Assembly: GCA_963770045.1 (NCBI GenBank)
Contig: CAVYOD010000033.1
Coordinates: 33,208-97,207, forward strand
Reading direction: 5' to 3'
DNA length: 64,000 bases
Source of the DNA: CAVYOD01 sp963770045
GTDB taxonomy: Bacteria > Acidobacteriota > Aminicenantia > Aminicenantales > CAVYOD01
The notes below the pieces were generated by a model, which saw only the letters and a list, made by a program, of their open reading frames with translations, ran no database searches and was not told the DNA's origin. Both the position numbers and the translations under genes were made by a program. Positions 45,294 to 54,691 of the stretch are shown one piece after another; position 1 is the first letter of the stretch; the number at the start of each line of letters is the position of its first letter.

Positions 45294-47122
45294 TGTGCGG
45301 AATTATGGGCTACATCGGGCCCAAAAACGCCGTCCCGATCCTGCTCGAGGGTTTAAAAAAACTCGAATATCGCGGCTACGATTCCGCAGGTCTGGCCGTC
45401 ATCGATGGACACACTCTCCACCTCCGCCGCGTCAAGGGGAAAATCAGCGGCCTCGAGGAGAGCCTGAGAAAGTCCCCCCTCAAGGGAAATTACGGACTCG
45501 GTCACACCAGGTGGGCGACCCACGGCCGGCCGACCGAAGAAAACGCCCATCCTCACCAGGACTGCACCCGCTCCTTGGTCATCGTTCACAACGGAATCAT
45601 CGAAAACTATCTCGAGCTAAAAAAGAGGCTCGGCGCCCTGGGGCACTCGTTCCGGACCGAGACGGACACCGAAGTCATCGCCCATCTCATCGAAGAGTAT
45701 TTTGAGGGCTCACTGGAAGAGGCGACTCGGCGCGCGATCGGGGACCTCCGCGGGGCTTTCGCCATAGCCGCCATTTCAACGCGTGACCCCCTGAAGATCG
45801 TCGTGGCCAGGCAGGGTCCGCCGGTCGCGATCGGTTTGGGTCACAAAGAATATATTCTTTCTTCTGATATCAACGCGATCATCAGCCACACTCAGAACGT
45901 CGTTTTTCTCGAAGACGGCGAGATGGCTGTCCTCGAGCCCGCCGGAGTGAGGTTCTCGGATTTCTCTGGGAAACCCATCAAGAAAAAACCTGAACACCTG
46001 ACCTGGGATCCCCTGATGATCGAAAAAAGGGGCTTCAAGCACTTTATGCTCAAGGAGATCTTCGAGCAGCCCCAGGTCGTGAGGGACACTCTGCTGGGCA
46101 GAATTTCTCTCGCTTCCGGAAAGGTCGACCTGGACGAGGTCAGCATCTCTCCTCTCTTTCTCAAGGGCATTCAGAGGGTGGCCATCATCGCCTGCGGAAC
46201 CTCTTATCACGCCGCTCTGGTCGGGAAATATCTGATCGAGGCCATCGCCAGGATTCCGGTGGATGTCGAGTACGCCTCCGAATTCCGCTACCGCGATTTT
46301 ATTCTGGAGAGGCAAACCCTGGTCATCTTCATATCCCAATCCGGCGAAACGGCCGACACACTGTCCGCTCTGCGGGTGATCGATAACTCAAAGGCCCGGA
46401 CACTGGCCATCACGAATGTGCTCAAGTCGTCGATTGCCCGTGAGGCGGACGGGGTCCTCTACACCCATGCCGGGCCGGAGATCGGAGTCGCCGCGACAAA
46501 AACGTTTTCCGCCCAACTGACCGCCCTGGCCCTCGTCGCCCTCCGTCTGGCTCAGCTCCGGGGGAGGATTGATAAAAAAACGAGCCTCTCGTTGGTCCAG
46601 GAATTGCAGCGGATTCCTCACAAGATGGAGACGCTCCTGAGCGAGGCGAAGGGGATCGAAGAGACCGCTCTCAACTTCGTCTCCTTTTCTCAGTTTCTCT
46701 TTCTGGGACGCTGGATCAATTACCCCCTGGCCCTCGAGGGCGCCCTGAAGCTCAAGGAGATTTCTTATGTTCACGCCGAAGGTTATCCGGGCGGGGAAAT
46801 GAAACACGGACCGATCGCCCTGATCGACGAAAAGATGCCGACCGTGGCCATCGTGCCCCGGGACCGAGTCTACGAAAAAACCTTGAGCAATATTTCGGAA
46901 ATCAAGGCCCGGGCGGGATACGTCTTAGGAATCGCTTTCCGGGATGACCTCGAGATCCGCAAGAGTCTCGACGCCGTTATCCCGATCCCTCCGACTGACC
47001 CCCTCTTGACTCCCTTCTTGACGATTCTGCCCCTTCAGCTTTTTGCCTACTATATCGCAGCAGCGAAGGGGGCAGACGTTGATCAGCCCCGCAACCTGGC
47101 CAAAAGCGTCACCGTCGAATAA
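45293..47122 (+). CDS. glmS: Glutamine--fructose-6-phosphate aminotransferase
   Basis: Makes glucosamine-6-phosphate, the first step to UDP-GlcNAc. It is 609 aa. The N-terminal nucleophile Cys is at position 2 (MCGIMGYIGPKNA). The glutaminase domain shows GLGHTRWATHG and HNGIIENYLEL. Two SIS sugar-isomerase domains follow, with ACGTSYHAALVGKY near 300 and EISYVHAEGYPGGEMKHGPIAL near 490. The C-terminus is LAKSVTVE. It overlaps the GlmU-like stop by one base, so the two are coupled. Confidence 0.97.
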   Translation: MCGIMGYIGPKNAVPILLEGLKKLEYRGYDSAGLAVIDGHTLHLRRVKGKISGLEESLRKSPLKGNYGLGHTRWATHGRPTEENAHPHQDCTRSLVIVHNGIIENYLELKKRLGALGHSFRTETDTEVIAHLIEEYFEGSLEEATRRAIGDLRGAFAIAAISTRDPLKIVVARQGPPVAIGLGHKEYILSSDINAIISHTQNVVFLEDGEMAVLEPAGVRFSDFSGKPIKKKPEHLTWDPLMIEKRGFKHFMLKEIFEQPQVVRDTLLGRISLASGKVDLDEVSISPLFLKGIQRVAIIACGTSYHAALVGKYLIEAIARIPVDVEYASEFRYRDFILERQTLVIFISQSGETADTLSALRVIDNSKARTLAITNVLKSSIAREADGVLYTHAGPEIGVAATKTFSAQLTALALVALRLAQLRGRIDKKTSLSLVQELQRIPHKMETLLSEAKGIEETALNFVSFSQFLFLGRWINYPLALEGALKLKEISYVHAEGYPGGEMKHGPIALIDEKMPTVAIVPRDRVYEKTLSNISEIKARAGYVLGIAFRDDLEIRKSLDAVIPIPPTDPLLTPFLTILPLQLFAYYIAAAKGADVDQPRNLAKSVTVE

Positions 47123-47131
47123 ACAAAGAGT

Positions 47132-48244
47132 CTATTTTTCTTTTTTCGCCGGCGGCCGCTTGAGGGCGTATTTCTTGATGAATCGTTCCGTTATCTCTCT
47201 GGCTTCGGTGTCGGTGTATTGGGTCGGGGGGCTTTTCATGAAGTACGAAGAAGGGGCGAAGAGGGGGCCGGACAGCCGGTTGTTGAGAGCCAGTTTGCAG
47301 CAGCGGATGGCGTCGATGACCACCCCCGCCGAATTGGGGGAGTCTTCGACCGAGAGACGGCACTCGAGCGATGTCGGAATATCGCCGAAATGACGGCTCT
47401 CGATGCGCAGGAAGCAGAGCTTGTTGTCTTTTTGCCAGGGGACATAATCGCTCGGGCCGACGTGAACGTTTTCGGGCTCGATGTCCAGACCCCGGGCCTT
47501 GATCTGGGAGACGACGGCGTTCGTCTTGGAGATCTTCTTGGAATGGAGTCTCTCCCGCTCCAGCATGTTGAGGAAGTCGGTATTTCCGCCTGTGTTGAGC
47601 TGGTAGGTTCGGTCGATCGGCATGCCCCGGTCGAGATAGAGGTTGACCAGGGTCCGGTGGAGGATCGTCGCCCCTACCTGGGATTTGATGTCATCCCCGA
47701 TGATCGGGAGCTTCTTGGCCACAAACCGGGCCTGCCAGTATTTTTCGCTGGCGATGAAGACGGGTATGCAATTGATGAAGGCGCAGCCGGCCTCCAGAAC
47801 CTGTTCGGCGTACCACTTGGTGGCCTCTTCGCTTCCCACGGGGAGATAATTGATGACCACGTCGGCCTTCGTTTCCTTGAGAATGCCGACGATGTTGGCC
47901 GTCGCTCCGGGTGCCTTCTGGATGATCTCGGAAAGATATTTTCCCAGGCCGTCGTGGGTCATGCCCCGCTGGACCTTGACGTTGCAGTGCGGCACTTCAG
48001 AGAACTTGGCCGTGTTGTTGGGCCAGGTGAACACCGCCTCGCTCAAGTCCTTGCCCACCTTGTTCTTATCGATGTCGAAGGCGGCGACGAATTCGATATC
48101 CCGGATGTGATAGCCGCCGAGGTTGATATGCATGACCCCGGGGATGAAATCCGTTTCTTTGGCGTTCCTGTAATATTGGACCCCCTGGATGAGCGAAGAC
48201 GCGCAGTTTCCCACGCCGATGATCGCGACTCGGATCTTGTCCAT
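47132..48244 (-). CDS. ino1: Inositol-1-phosphate synthase
   Basis: Converts glucose-6-phosphate to myo-inositol-1-phosphate using NAD. It is 370 aa. The Rossmann loop is VAIIGVGNCASSLIQG near 6-21. Later landmarks are NYLPVGSEEATKWYAEQ, GDDIKSQVGATILHR, TGGNTDFLNM and DSPNSAGVVIDAIR. It belongs to the actinobacterial/archaeal-like short type rather than the eukaryotic long type. It starts five bases after the adjacent CDP-alcohol phosphotransferase stop, pointing to inositol phospholipid synthesis. Confidence 0.94.
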   Translation of the reverse strand: MDKIRVAIIGVGNCASSLIQGVQYYRNAKETDFIPGVMHINLGGYHIRDIEFVAAFDIDKNKVGKDLSEAVFTWPNNTAKFSEVPHCNVKVQRGMTHDGLGKYLSEIIQKAPGATANIVGILKETKADVVINYLPVGSEEATKWYAEQVLEAGCAFINCIPVFIASEKYWQARFVAKKLPIIGDDIKSQVGATILHRTLVNLYLDRGMPIDRTYQLNTGGNTDFLNMLERERLHSKKISKTNAVVSQIKARGLDIEPENVHVGPSDYVPWQKDNKLCFLRIESRHFGDIPTSLECRLSVEDSPNSAGVVIDAIRCCKLALNNRLSGPLFAPSSYFMKSPPTQYTDTEAREITERFIKKYALKRPPAKKEK

Positions 48245-48247
48245 GCT

Positions 48248-48893
48248 TCAATACTCCTTCAAGAGTTTCTTCCGGCTCTCCATCTTTTTCACGAAGGCGA
48301 TCCTCTGGAAAGCTGTGATATGGGAGAACGAAGGCGATCAGACCGAGGACGACGATCATCGTCTGATCAAATCGATGCAGGATGATTCCGATAAAGGCAC
48401 CCAGGATGAAGAGAATGAGCCGTTCCGCTCTCTGCATCATGCCCACCTTGGCGTCTATGCCCAGGCCCTCAGCTCTGGCCCGGGTGTAGCTCACCATGGT
48501 CGAGCCCAACAAAGTGAAAAAGACGAGCCAGAGCGCCCAGTGAGTCCGGAAATGGTAGGCCAGACCCAGGTACATGAAAAACTCGGAATACCTGTCCAGG
48601 CTCGAATCGAAAATCGCTCCGTAGAGGCTCTTCTTATCGGCGTGGATGGCCACCTTCCCGTCGAGGATGTCCAGGAGCCCGCAGAAGATGGCCAGAAATG
48701 CCGCGCCGATCGGCTTCTCCAGAGCAAACAGGAGTCCGACGCCCATCCCGGCGAGCAAGCCCACGACGCTGATCAGGTTGGGACTCACATTCAGCCGGAC
48801 GAAAGGGATGGAGACTCTGTCAAAAAGACGGAGAGTCGGCCCGACGATAGCCCTTGGTAAAAAACGAAACGTTTGCTGCATCTGAGTGTTCAC
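48248..48893 (-). CDS. CDP-alcohol phosphatidyltransferase, likely phosphatidylinositol-phosphate synthase (one frameshift)
   Basis: A membrane enzyme of about 214 aa, joined across a frameshift near 48323 in a C-run; past it the frame gives HITAFQRIAFVKKME and ends LLKEY. About six hydrophobic segments occur. The active-site motif is DGKVAIHADKKSLYGAIFD then SSLD: all Asp and Gly are kept but the usual AR is AI. With ino1 next to it, joining inositol-1-phosphate to CDP-diacylglycerol is likely. The missing Arg leaves some doubt on activity. Confidence 0.78.
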
Positions 48894-48975
48894 GAGAGGC
48901 CCTCTCGCGTCCCGGCGCGGCTCCAGGCACGCATCATAAGTCTAAACGGCCAGAAAATCAAGGCCTGGACGCTGC

Positions 48976-49185
48976 TCAGTCGATCTTGATCTTCTTCTTG
49001 CTGGCGGCCTTTTTTTCACCTTTCTTATCCAGGGCTTCGATCTTCGCATCGATCAGAGACCGAAGGGCCAGGAGCATCTCTTTCCGGGCTTTGAGAGCGT
49101 GCTCCCGGGCGTCCTCCGGAAGAAAAAGATTGAAGAATTCTTCAGGCAGAGAGATCTTGATCTCCCTGGTTTTTCCTTCGGCCAT
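48976..49185 (-). CDS. Small charged protein coupled to the ArsA-type ATPase
   Basis: 69 aa. The first half reads IKISLPEEFFNLFLPEDARE, followed by a helix (HALKARKEMLLALRSLIDAKI), then a lysine-rich tail. No family is recognised with confidence. It starts 10 bases after the ArsA-type stop, so it is probably its operon partner. An RHH or CopG-like fold is possible but not supported by specific residues. Confidence 0.6.
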   Translation of the reverse strand: MAEGKTREIKISLPEEFFNLFLPEDAREHALKARKEMLLALRSLIDAKIEALDKKGEKKAASKKKIKID

Positions 49186-49195
49186 GGGTCACCTC

Positions 49196-50353
49196 CTAAA
49201 AGCTGATTTTTAGACGTTCTTTATCAAACCTGGCCCCTTTGATGGAGGAATTGAGCAGGAAGCGCGGCAGCAGAATGTTCCTCTTGAAGGTTCCCACCCG
49301 AATGAACAGCTCGTCTCCCTTCTGAAAGAGGTCGAGGTCGCTCCTTTCGACAAAGGGAAGGGTCAGAGAAAGGACATAGTGTCCGTTTTCCTTTTCTATT
49401 GTGATAGGCTTCTGGTTGAAAAAGATCTGGGTCGGGTCTTTATCCCCATAGACGGCCTCGCCGATCTTTTGCAGCAATCGCGTCCCGACGATCTCTTGGG
49501 GAAAGAGCTCCAGGCCGAAGATGGGAAGAGGTGAGAAGATCTCATCGATCATTTGCCGGTAGCCCTTCTGGATGGCCTTCCACTTGTCGAAATAGGGATC
49601 TTCGACCTGGTCGGGGAAGAGGCGGTTGACCAGGATCAGGTCCACGCTGAAACCGAAGAGGTTAAAAAAAGTGTAGGCCCTCTGGGCTTCTTTGATGACC
49701 ATCTTTTCCGGGTTGATGATCAGCCGGATCGAGGTTGTTTGAGGATTTTCGAGGATATCCTTCATTTCCGCCAGCTGGGAAGTCAGCCTTTTCAGCGCCT
49801 CGAAGACCTTGTCCTCGGGGAAAGGAAAGGGGAGGATGCGGCTGGCGACAGGCCGGACGGCTTTTGCCGCCGTCCGCTGGATGGGGAAGATGTGCTTCAG
49901 GTACCAGTTGGTGATCTCCGGGGCGCTGAGCAGCCGCAGGGTGTCGCCGGTCGGGGCACAATCGACGATGATGACATCGAATTCGGAGGTCTGGTTGTAG
50001 TTCCTGATCTCCATCAGGCTGAAGAGCTCCTCCATTCCGGGGAAAACGCTCAGCTCTTCGGCTTCGATGCTGTCGATCCCCTGGGCGGAAAGAAAGGCGG
50101 TGAGGTAGCTCTTGATATCGCCCCATTTTCTTTCGATTTCCTCCAGGGCATTGATTTCCTGGCCGCAGAGATTGGGGACGATTTTCTTGGGGGTGTTGGT
50201 CAGCTCGGTTTCAAACGAATCGGAGAGGCTGTGGGCCGCGTCGGTCGAAATGACGAGAGTCTTGTAGCCTCTCCGGGCCGAGAGGAGTGCGGTCGCCGCC
50301 GAGAGGGTTGTCTTTCCGACCCCCCCCTTGCCGGTAAACAGGATAATACGCAT
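49196..50353 (-). CDS. ArsA/GET3-family ATPase with C-terminal Hsp20-like domain
   Basis: A single-domain P-loop ATPase of 385 aa from ATG 50353. The deviant Walker A GKGGVGKTT is at residues 8-16, followed by STDAAHSLSD (the A-type switch) and VDCAPTGDTLRLL. The last ~70 residues form an ArsA-HSP20 domain (YVLSLTLPFVERSDLDLFQ, FIRVGTFKRNILL). The arsenite-binding Cys triad of ArsA pumps is not evident. A chaperone-like or tail-anchored-protein role is more likely, but unproven. No strong ribosome site precedes it. Confidence 0.85.
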   Translation of the reverse strand: MRIILFTGKGGVGKTTLSAATALLSARRGYKTLVISTDAAHSLSDSFETELTNTPKKIVPNLCGQEINALEEIERKWGDIKSYLTAFLSAQGIDSIEAEELSVFPGMEELFSLMEIRNYNQTSEFDVIIVDCAPTGDTLRLLSAPEITNWYLKHIFPIQRTAAKAVRPVASRILPFPFPEDKVFEALKRLTSQLAEMKDILENPQTTSIRLIINPEKMVIKEAQRAYTFFNLFGFSVDLILVNRLFPDQVEDPYFDKWKAIQKGYRQMIDEIFSPLPIFGLELFPQEIVGTRLLQKIGEAVYGDKDPTQIFFNQKPITIEKENGHYVLSLTLPFVERSDLDLFQKGDELFIRVGTFKRNILLPRFLLNSSIKGARFDKERLKISF

Positions 50354-50374
50354 CGGATTCAATTTTAGCACAAC

Positions 50375-50390
50375 TGGGGGACGTTCCCCA
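50375..50390. promoter_or_regulatory. Near-palindrome in the divergent arsA/GWxTD spacer
   Basis: TGGGGGACGTTCCCCA is a 14/16 symmetric dyad centred on ACGT. It lies between the divergent ArsA-type and GWxTD genes, so it may be an operator; no family of regulator is indicated. Confidence 0.4.
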
Positions 50391-50416
50391 AAGGGACACC
50401 CTCTCATCCACTCTCC

Positions 50417-50445
50417 TTGAATTTTCTCCGGGGAGGGAATAATAT
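50417..50445 (+). promoter_or_regulatory. Promoter of the GWxTD gene
   Basis: TTGAAT (50417-50422) and TAATAT (50440-50445) are separated by 17 bases. The expected start is near the first ATG, so the message would be nearly leaderless unless the ATG at 50470 is used. Confidence 0.5.
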
Positions 50446-50454
50446 GGATGGAGA

Positions 50455-52536
50455 ATGCAAACAAAGATCATGAAAAAACAGACTCTCTGTTTGATCAGCC
50501 TGTTCCTTTTCTTACTATCCATGCTTCAGCTGCACGCGGAAAAAATCGAGGTCAAGAATCTTCCTGAGAAGTACCGGAAGTGGCTTCAGGAAGAAGTCGT
50601 CTACATCATCACCTCCGTGGAGAAGGACGTTTTTCTCCAGCTCAAAAGCGACCGCGAACGCGACCTGTTCATCGGAGCTTTTTGGAGCCACAGGAATCCG
50701 ACCCCCGGGACGGCTGAGAATGAATTCAAGACCGAACACTACCGGCGCATTCAATACGCAAACACGACATTGGGACGGGATACGTCCCGGCCGGGCTGGC
50801 AAACCGATCGAGGGCGCATCTATATCATACTGGGGGAGCCCCGGGACATCGAAAGGTTCAACGGCGAGTCCGAGATCTACAATGCGGAGGTCTGGTTTTA
50901 CCAGGGGCTTACGGACCTCGGACTGCCTTCGGGCTTCAATCTCCTCTTCTACCAAAAAAACGGAGTGGGGGAATACGTCCTCTACAGCCCGATCGCTGAC
51001 GGGCCCCAAGCACTCCTCCCCCGTTTCATGGGCAGCCAAGGGGATTCGCTCCAGGCCTACCAATATCTTAAGAAACTCCAGCCCAACCTCGCCCAGACGG
51101 CGATGTCGCTCATTCCCGGGGAGAGTGCTCCGTTCGGTCAGCCTACATTGGCCTCTGATCTTCTGATCCAGAGCGTCTATCGGGCTCCCCAGAAGCAGTT
51201 CAAGGATTCCTACGCTGAAAAGTTCCTCCTTTACAAGGACATCGTCGAGGTTGATTACACCGCCAACTACACCGACAGCGACTCCTTTGTCGCCGTGCTC
51301 AAAGAGCCCTCCGGGATGTATTTTGTCAATTACCTGTTGGAATTGAAAAAGCTTTCCGTGGCCCAGACGGAGGGGAAATTCGCGACCCAGTTTCTGGTCA
51401 ACGGTCACGTGACGGACCAGGCGGGGAAATCGATCTTCCAGTTTGAGAACACGATTCCGATCAAGCTCAGCGAAGATGAACTCAAAAAAGTCACTTATAA
51501 TCCTTTTGACATCTACGACATGTTTCCGCTGATCCCGGGCCAGTACAAGCTGTCGATTCTGGTCAAGAATGAGGTCTCCAAGGAATTCACTTCCATGGAA
51601 AAGACCATCGTCGTCCCCGAGGCCGAGCCCGCTCCGAGACTGAGTCCTCTTCTTCTCGGATACAAGACGGCTCAAGAGACCCCCGGGTCGGAGAAGGCCG
51701 CGAAGCTCCTGCCTTTCAAGTTCGGGCTGGAGCGCATCTATCTTCAGCCGCGATCGATGTTCCTGACCAAGGACAAAATGACCTTGGCTTTTCAAGCTTT
51801 GGGCTTGAATCCCGGCCTCCTCGAGCGCGGCCGATTCAAGTATGAAATCATCAAAGGGGAAGAGATCGTTTCTTCCAGCGAAAAGAATCTCGCCGAATAC
51901 GGGAACGATCTGAATTTCAGGGAAGAACTCTCGATGGAGAAATTGGCCCCGGCTTACTACCGGGTGCGGGTGACCTTGATGGACGGCGGAAACGCGGTCA
52001 CTTCGGCCGAGGAACGCTTTGAAGTGACTTCGGTGGCCAATTTTCCCCGGCCTTGGGTTTATTCGCGGTTTCTGGCAGTGCCACAGGAATCAATTTACCC
52101 TCTTCTGCTGGGGACGCAATATCTCAGCGCGGGGGATAAGGACAAGGCGAGGGACCAACTCGAAAGGGCCTATCAGAACCGGCCGAAATCCTTCCGCTAC
52201 GTTCTGAGCCTCGCCCGTGGTTTCTTCGAGCTCGGAGATTTCCAGAAGACAATCGGACTTTTGCAGCCTTTTGCCGGGACCGAGACCCAATCGTACGACC
52301 TTCTCCTCCTTCTCGGCCGCACCTACCAGGGACTCGGAGATTGCGGACAAGCGCTGTCTTTTTACCAGAAAGGGATTTCCCAGTTCGGGGTCAACGTTCC
52401 GCTCCTCAATTACGCCGGGGAATGCCACCTCAAGCTGGGGCAAACCGCGGAGGCCATCGCGGCCTGGCAAAAATCCCTGGAGTTAAATCCCAACCAGCCG
52501 GAGATCAAGGCCCGGCTGGCTTCGCTGAAGAAATAA
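50455..52536 (+). CDS. GWxTD-domain protein with C-terminal TPRs
   Basis: 693 aa, exported (hydrophobic segment about 8-28: LISLFLFLLSMLQLHAE). The GWxTD domain has FIGAFWSHRNPTPGT near 75 and the name motif PGWQTDRGRIYIILGEP near 115. A long beta-rich middle follows. The C-terminal ~100 residues carry about four TPR-like units (RYVLSLARGFFELGDFQKTI, LGRTYQGLGDCGQALSFYQK, CHLKLGQTAEAIAAWQKSL). The family is frequent in Acidobacteriota and Aminicenantes and its function is unknown. Alternate start at ATG 50470. Confidence 0.88.
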   Translation: MQTKIMKKQTLCLISLFLFLLSMLQLHAEKIEVKNLPEKYRKWLQEEVVYIITSVEKDVFLQLKSDRERDLFIGAFWSHRNPTPGTAENEFKTEHYRRIQYANTTLGRDTSRPGWQTDRGRIYIILGEPRDIERFNGESEIYNAEVWFYQGLTDLGLPSGFNLLFYQKNGVGEYVLYSPIADGPQALLPRFMGSQGDSLQAYQYLKKLQPNLAQTAMSLIPGESAPFGQPTLASDLLIQSVYRAPQKQFKDSYAEKFLLYKDIVEVDYTANYTDSDSFVAVLKEPSGMYFVNYLLELKKLSVAQTEGKFATQFLVNGHVTDQAGKSIFQFENTIPIKLSEDELKKVTYNPFDIYDMFPLIPGQYKLSILVKNEVSKEFTSMEKTIVVPEAEPAPRLSPLLLGYKTAQETPGSEKAAKLLPFKFGLERIYLQPRSMFLTKDKMTLAFQALGLNPGLLERGRFKYEIIKGEEIVSSSEKNLAEYGNDLNFREELSMEKLAPAYYRVRVTLMDGGNAVTSAEERFEVTSVANFPRPWVYSRFLAVPQESIYPLLLGTQYLSAGDKDKARDQLERAYQNRPKSFRYVLSLARGFFELGDFQKTIGLLQPFAGTETQSYDLLLLLGRTYQGLGDCGQALSFYQKGISQFGVNVPLLNYAGECHLKLGQTAEAIAAWQKSLELNPNQPEIKARLASLKK

Positions 52537-52542
52537 AAGAAC

Positions 52543-52998
52543 CTAGCTCTCGCGGAAGATGGTGCGGCGCTCGTCCTTGTAGACGTTGAGCACGATGTGG
52601 GTCAAGACCCTCTCCACATAGGGCAATTGGAGCTGATACTTCAGAAATTCATCCAACTCCTTTCGTCCCGTGAAATAACAAATGCAGATAAGGTCCATTT
52701 CTCCGGTCACATCATAAACAGCTCGGACCTGAGGGAGCTTGGAGATCTCGTCGATGACCTCCTTCCATTTTCCTTGGGTGAATCGGAGCGAGATCAAGGC
52801 CGCAAATTCGTTCCCCAGGACTTCTTCGTCAAGGAGCGGAATGTAGCCCTTGATGACTCCCAATTTCTCGAGCTTCTTGACGTTGTTGTAGATGGATGTC
52901 GTGGAGGTCCCGACTTCCGTGGCCACCTCCCGGAAGCTCTTCCTGGCATTTTGATTAAGAGATTTAAGGATTTTTTTATCGAGTTCGCTGATCATCAT
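52543..52998 (-). CDS. Lrp/AsnC-family transcriptional regulator
   Basis: 151 aa from ATG 52998 (or 52995); GGAGG lies just upstream. The N-terminal helix-turn-helix is LDKKILKSLNQNARKSFREVA followed by STTSIYNNVKKLEKLGVIKG (about 4-50). The C-terminal RAM/ligand-binding domain contains RAVYDVTGEMDLICICYF. These proteins sense amino acids. It is convergent with the GWxTD gene (six bases apart) and divergent from the cysteine-synthase gene, so control of the latter is plausible. Confidence 0.92.
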   Translation of the reverse strand: MMISELDKKILKSLNQNARKSFREVATEVGTSTTSIYNNVKKLEKLGVIKGYIPLLDEEVLGNEFAALISLRFTQGKWKEVIDEISKLPQVRAVYDVTGEMDLICICYFTGRKELDEFLKYQLQLPYVERVLTHIVLNVYKDERRTIFRES

Positions 52999-53024
52999 GC
53001 ACCTCCACAATCTTGCCCGGAATC

Positions 53025-53052
53025 ATTATACGGATATTTTTTAATATGTAAA
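53025..53052 (-). promoter_or_regulatory. Promoter of the Lrp-family gene
   Basis: On the minus strand TTTACA (53052-53047) and TATAAT (53030-53025) are separated by 16 bases. Predicted leader is about 20 bases with GGAGG before the ATG. Confidence 0.6.
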
Positions 53053-53129
53053 GAATAAGCCCCTTTTTTTGATAAATTTTCACCTCAGAGCGGAAAATTT
53101 GCATTTTTTTCCAGAAAGAGAAGATCTTC

Positions 53130-53143
53130 CGGCCTTTCGGCCG
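53130..53143. other. Hairpin in the lrp/cysK-like divergent spacer
   Basis: CGGCC TTTC GGCCG forms a 5-bp stem with 4-base loop. It is the only marked structure in the 53053-53240 spacer and no gene is present there. Confidence 0.3.
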
Positions 53144-53240
53144 AAAAGAAGCGCTCTCCGGGAGACCGGAGTGATGGCCGCTATTCCCATTTTTCCGTCT
53201 ATCAAAACACGTCAAACTGGATTTCGGAGGCATCCCGCAA

Positions 53241-53269
53241 TTGACTGCCCTTCTTTCTTTTGCTATAAA
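53241..53269 (+). promoter_or_regulatory. Promoter of the cysteine-synthase-like gene
   Basis: TTGACT (53241-53246) and TATAAA (53264-53269) are separated by 17 bases; ATG at 53314. Confidence 0.72.
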
Positions 53270-53313
53270 TACCGCGCTGAGTCTGAAGAGAAGAACCAGA
53301 GAGAATTCTTCCC

Positions 53314-54433
53314 ATGAAAGAGACTGTTTTACGACAAGTCCGCAACTTCGCCAGCCTGATCGGCAATACCCCCCTCCTGGCCATCGAATTCACCTTTCGG
53401 GGCGAACCGAGGACCGTCTATGCAAAGGCGGAATACTTGAATATGACCGGAAGTATCAAAGACAGGATGGCCTTTCACATCCTTCAACGCGGCTATGAAC
53501 GAAGGCTCCTGCAGCCGGGAGGTCTGATTGTCGAGGCAACAAGCGGCAACACAGGCATATCCTTTGCCGCCATCGGCCGCGCCCTCGGACATCCGGTCAT
53601 GATTTACATGCCGGACTGGATGAGCGAGGAGAGAAAGAATCTCATCCGAAGCTTAGGAGCAACAATCAGGCTGGTCAGCAGCGAGGAAGGCGGATTTCTT
53701 GGTAGCATTCGCCAGGCCGAAGAGCAAGCTCAAAAAACTCAGGGCGCCTTCCTTCCCCGCCAATTCTCCAACGAGGATAACGTCGAGGCTCATTATCTCA
53801 CGACCGGCCCCGAGATTTGGTGGCAGCTGGGTTTTCGCTCGCTGCGGCCGGATGCTTTGGTAGCGGGGGTGGGAACCGGGGGAACGATTATGGGAATCGG
53901 ACGCTACCTCAAAAAAAGGAATCCCTCCTTAAAGGTATTTCCCCTCGAGCCCTCCAATTCGCCAACGCTGTCCACCGGATATAAAGTGGGAAAACATCAG
54001 GATCCAGGGAATATCCGATGAATTCATCCCTCCCATACTCGAGCTTAAGAACACGGACGGAATTGTTAACGTCGACGATGGGGACGCTATTCTCATGTCT
54101 CAAAAGCTGGCAGCGGCGCTCGGCCTCGGGGTGGGAATTTCTTCCGGTGCCAATTTCTTGGGAGCCGTAATAGTCCAAAACAACTTGGAGAGAGAGGCTG
54201 TCGTCGTTACCGTCTTTCCGGATGACAATAAAAAATACCTGAGCACCGCCCTCCTTAGGGAAGAACCGAGAAAGCCGGATTTTGTTTCCTCCGAGGTCGA
54301 GCTGATTCGCTACAAAGCCTTCAAAAGAGTCTGCTATACCTGCTGCAACCCAGATGAATGCGTGGAGGCGCAAACTCCACATCTCTTTCCCGATGAACCG
54401 TTGCCTCCCTGTCCCCGAAGAGAGCAAACTTAA
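53314..54433 (+). CDS. Cysteine synthase/CBS-like PLP enzyme with Cys-rich C-terminus (one frameshift)
   Basis: About 372 aa. The PLP-Lys motif is NMTGSIKDRMA near residue 47, phosphate-binding VEATSGNTGISF near 73, and VAGVGTGGTIMGIGRY near 185. The frame breaks near 53998, where one extra base must be skipped to give HRIQGISDEFIPP. The fold then ends with LGVGISSGANFLGA and VVTVFPDDNKKYLSTAL. A ~50-residue tail follows with KRVCYTCCNPDECVEAQ, a cluster of four Cys absent from ordinary CysK. It probably makes cysteine or a related thioether amino acid. Confidence 0.82.
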
Positions 54434-54691
54434 GCTCAGGCATTCCTTCCTTCCGGCCGCAATTCGTTCGTCTCGTGGGGGAAGCGCGGGGTGTGGAAGG
54501 ACGATGCTTCCCCTCGACAATCAGAGCGACTTTGAGCGCGTCGTGCAGCTTGGCGAGGTTGTAACACGCCTCGATACACTGTATCTCAGAAAGCGACTCA
54601 GCCTTGGAATGAAATGGCATTGTTGCGCCAGCAATAATATTACAATCTTGAGGCGGAAAACAAAGCCGATACGGGAACAGAGATCTGTAAT
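54434..54691. other. Spacer without a supported gene
   Basis: About 260 bases between the cysteine-synthase-like gene and the tRNA-Leu promoter. A leftward open frame from ATG 54620 has fairly normal codon choice but no recognisable domain and overlaps the CysK-like tail; I do not call it. Confidence 0.4.

Noticed and set aside
54321..54620. Leftward open frame with fairly normal codon use before the tRNA
   Set aside because: Overlaps the tail of the cysteine-synthase-like gene, has no domain and no ribosome site. Kept only as a note.
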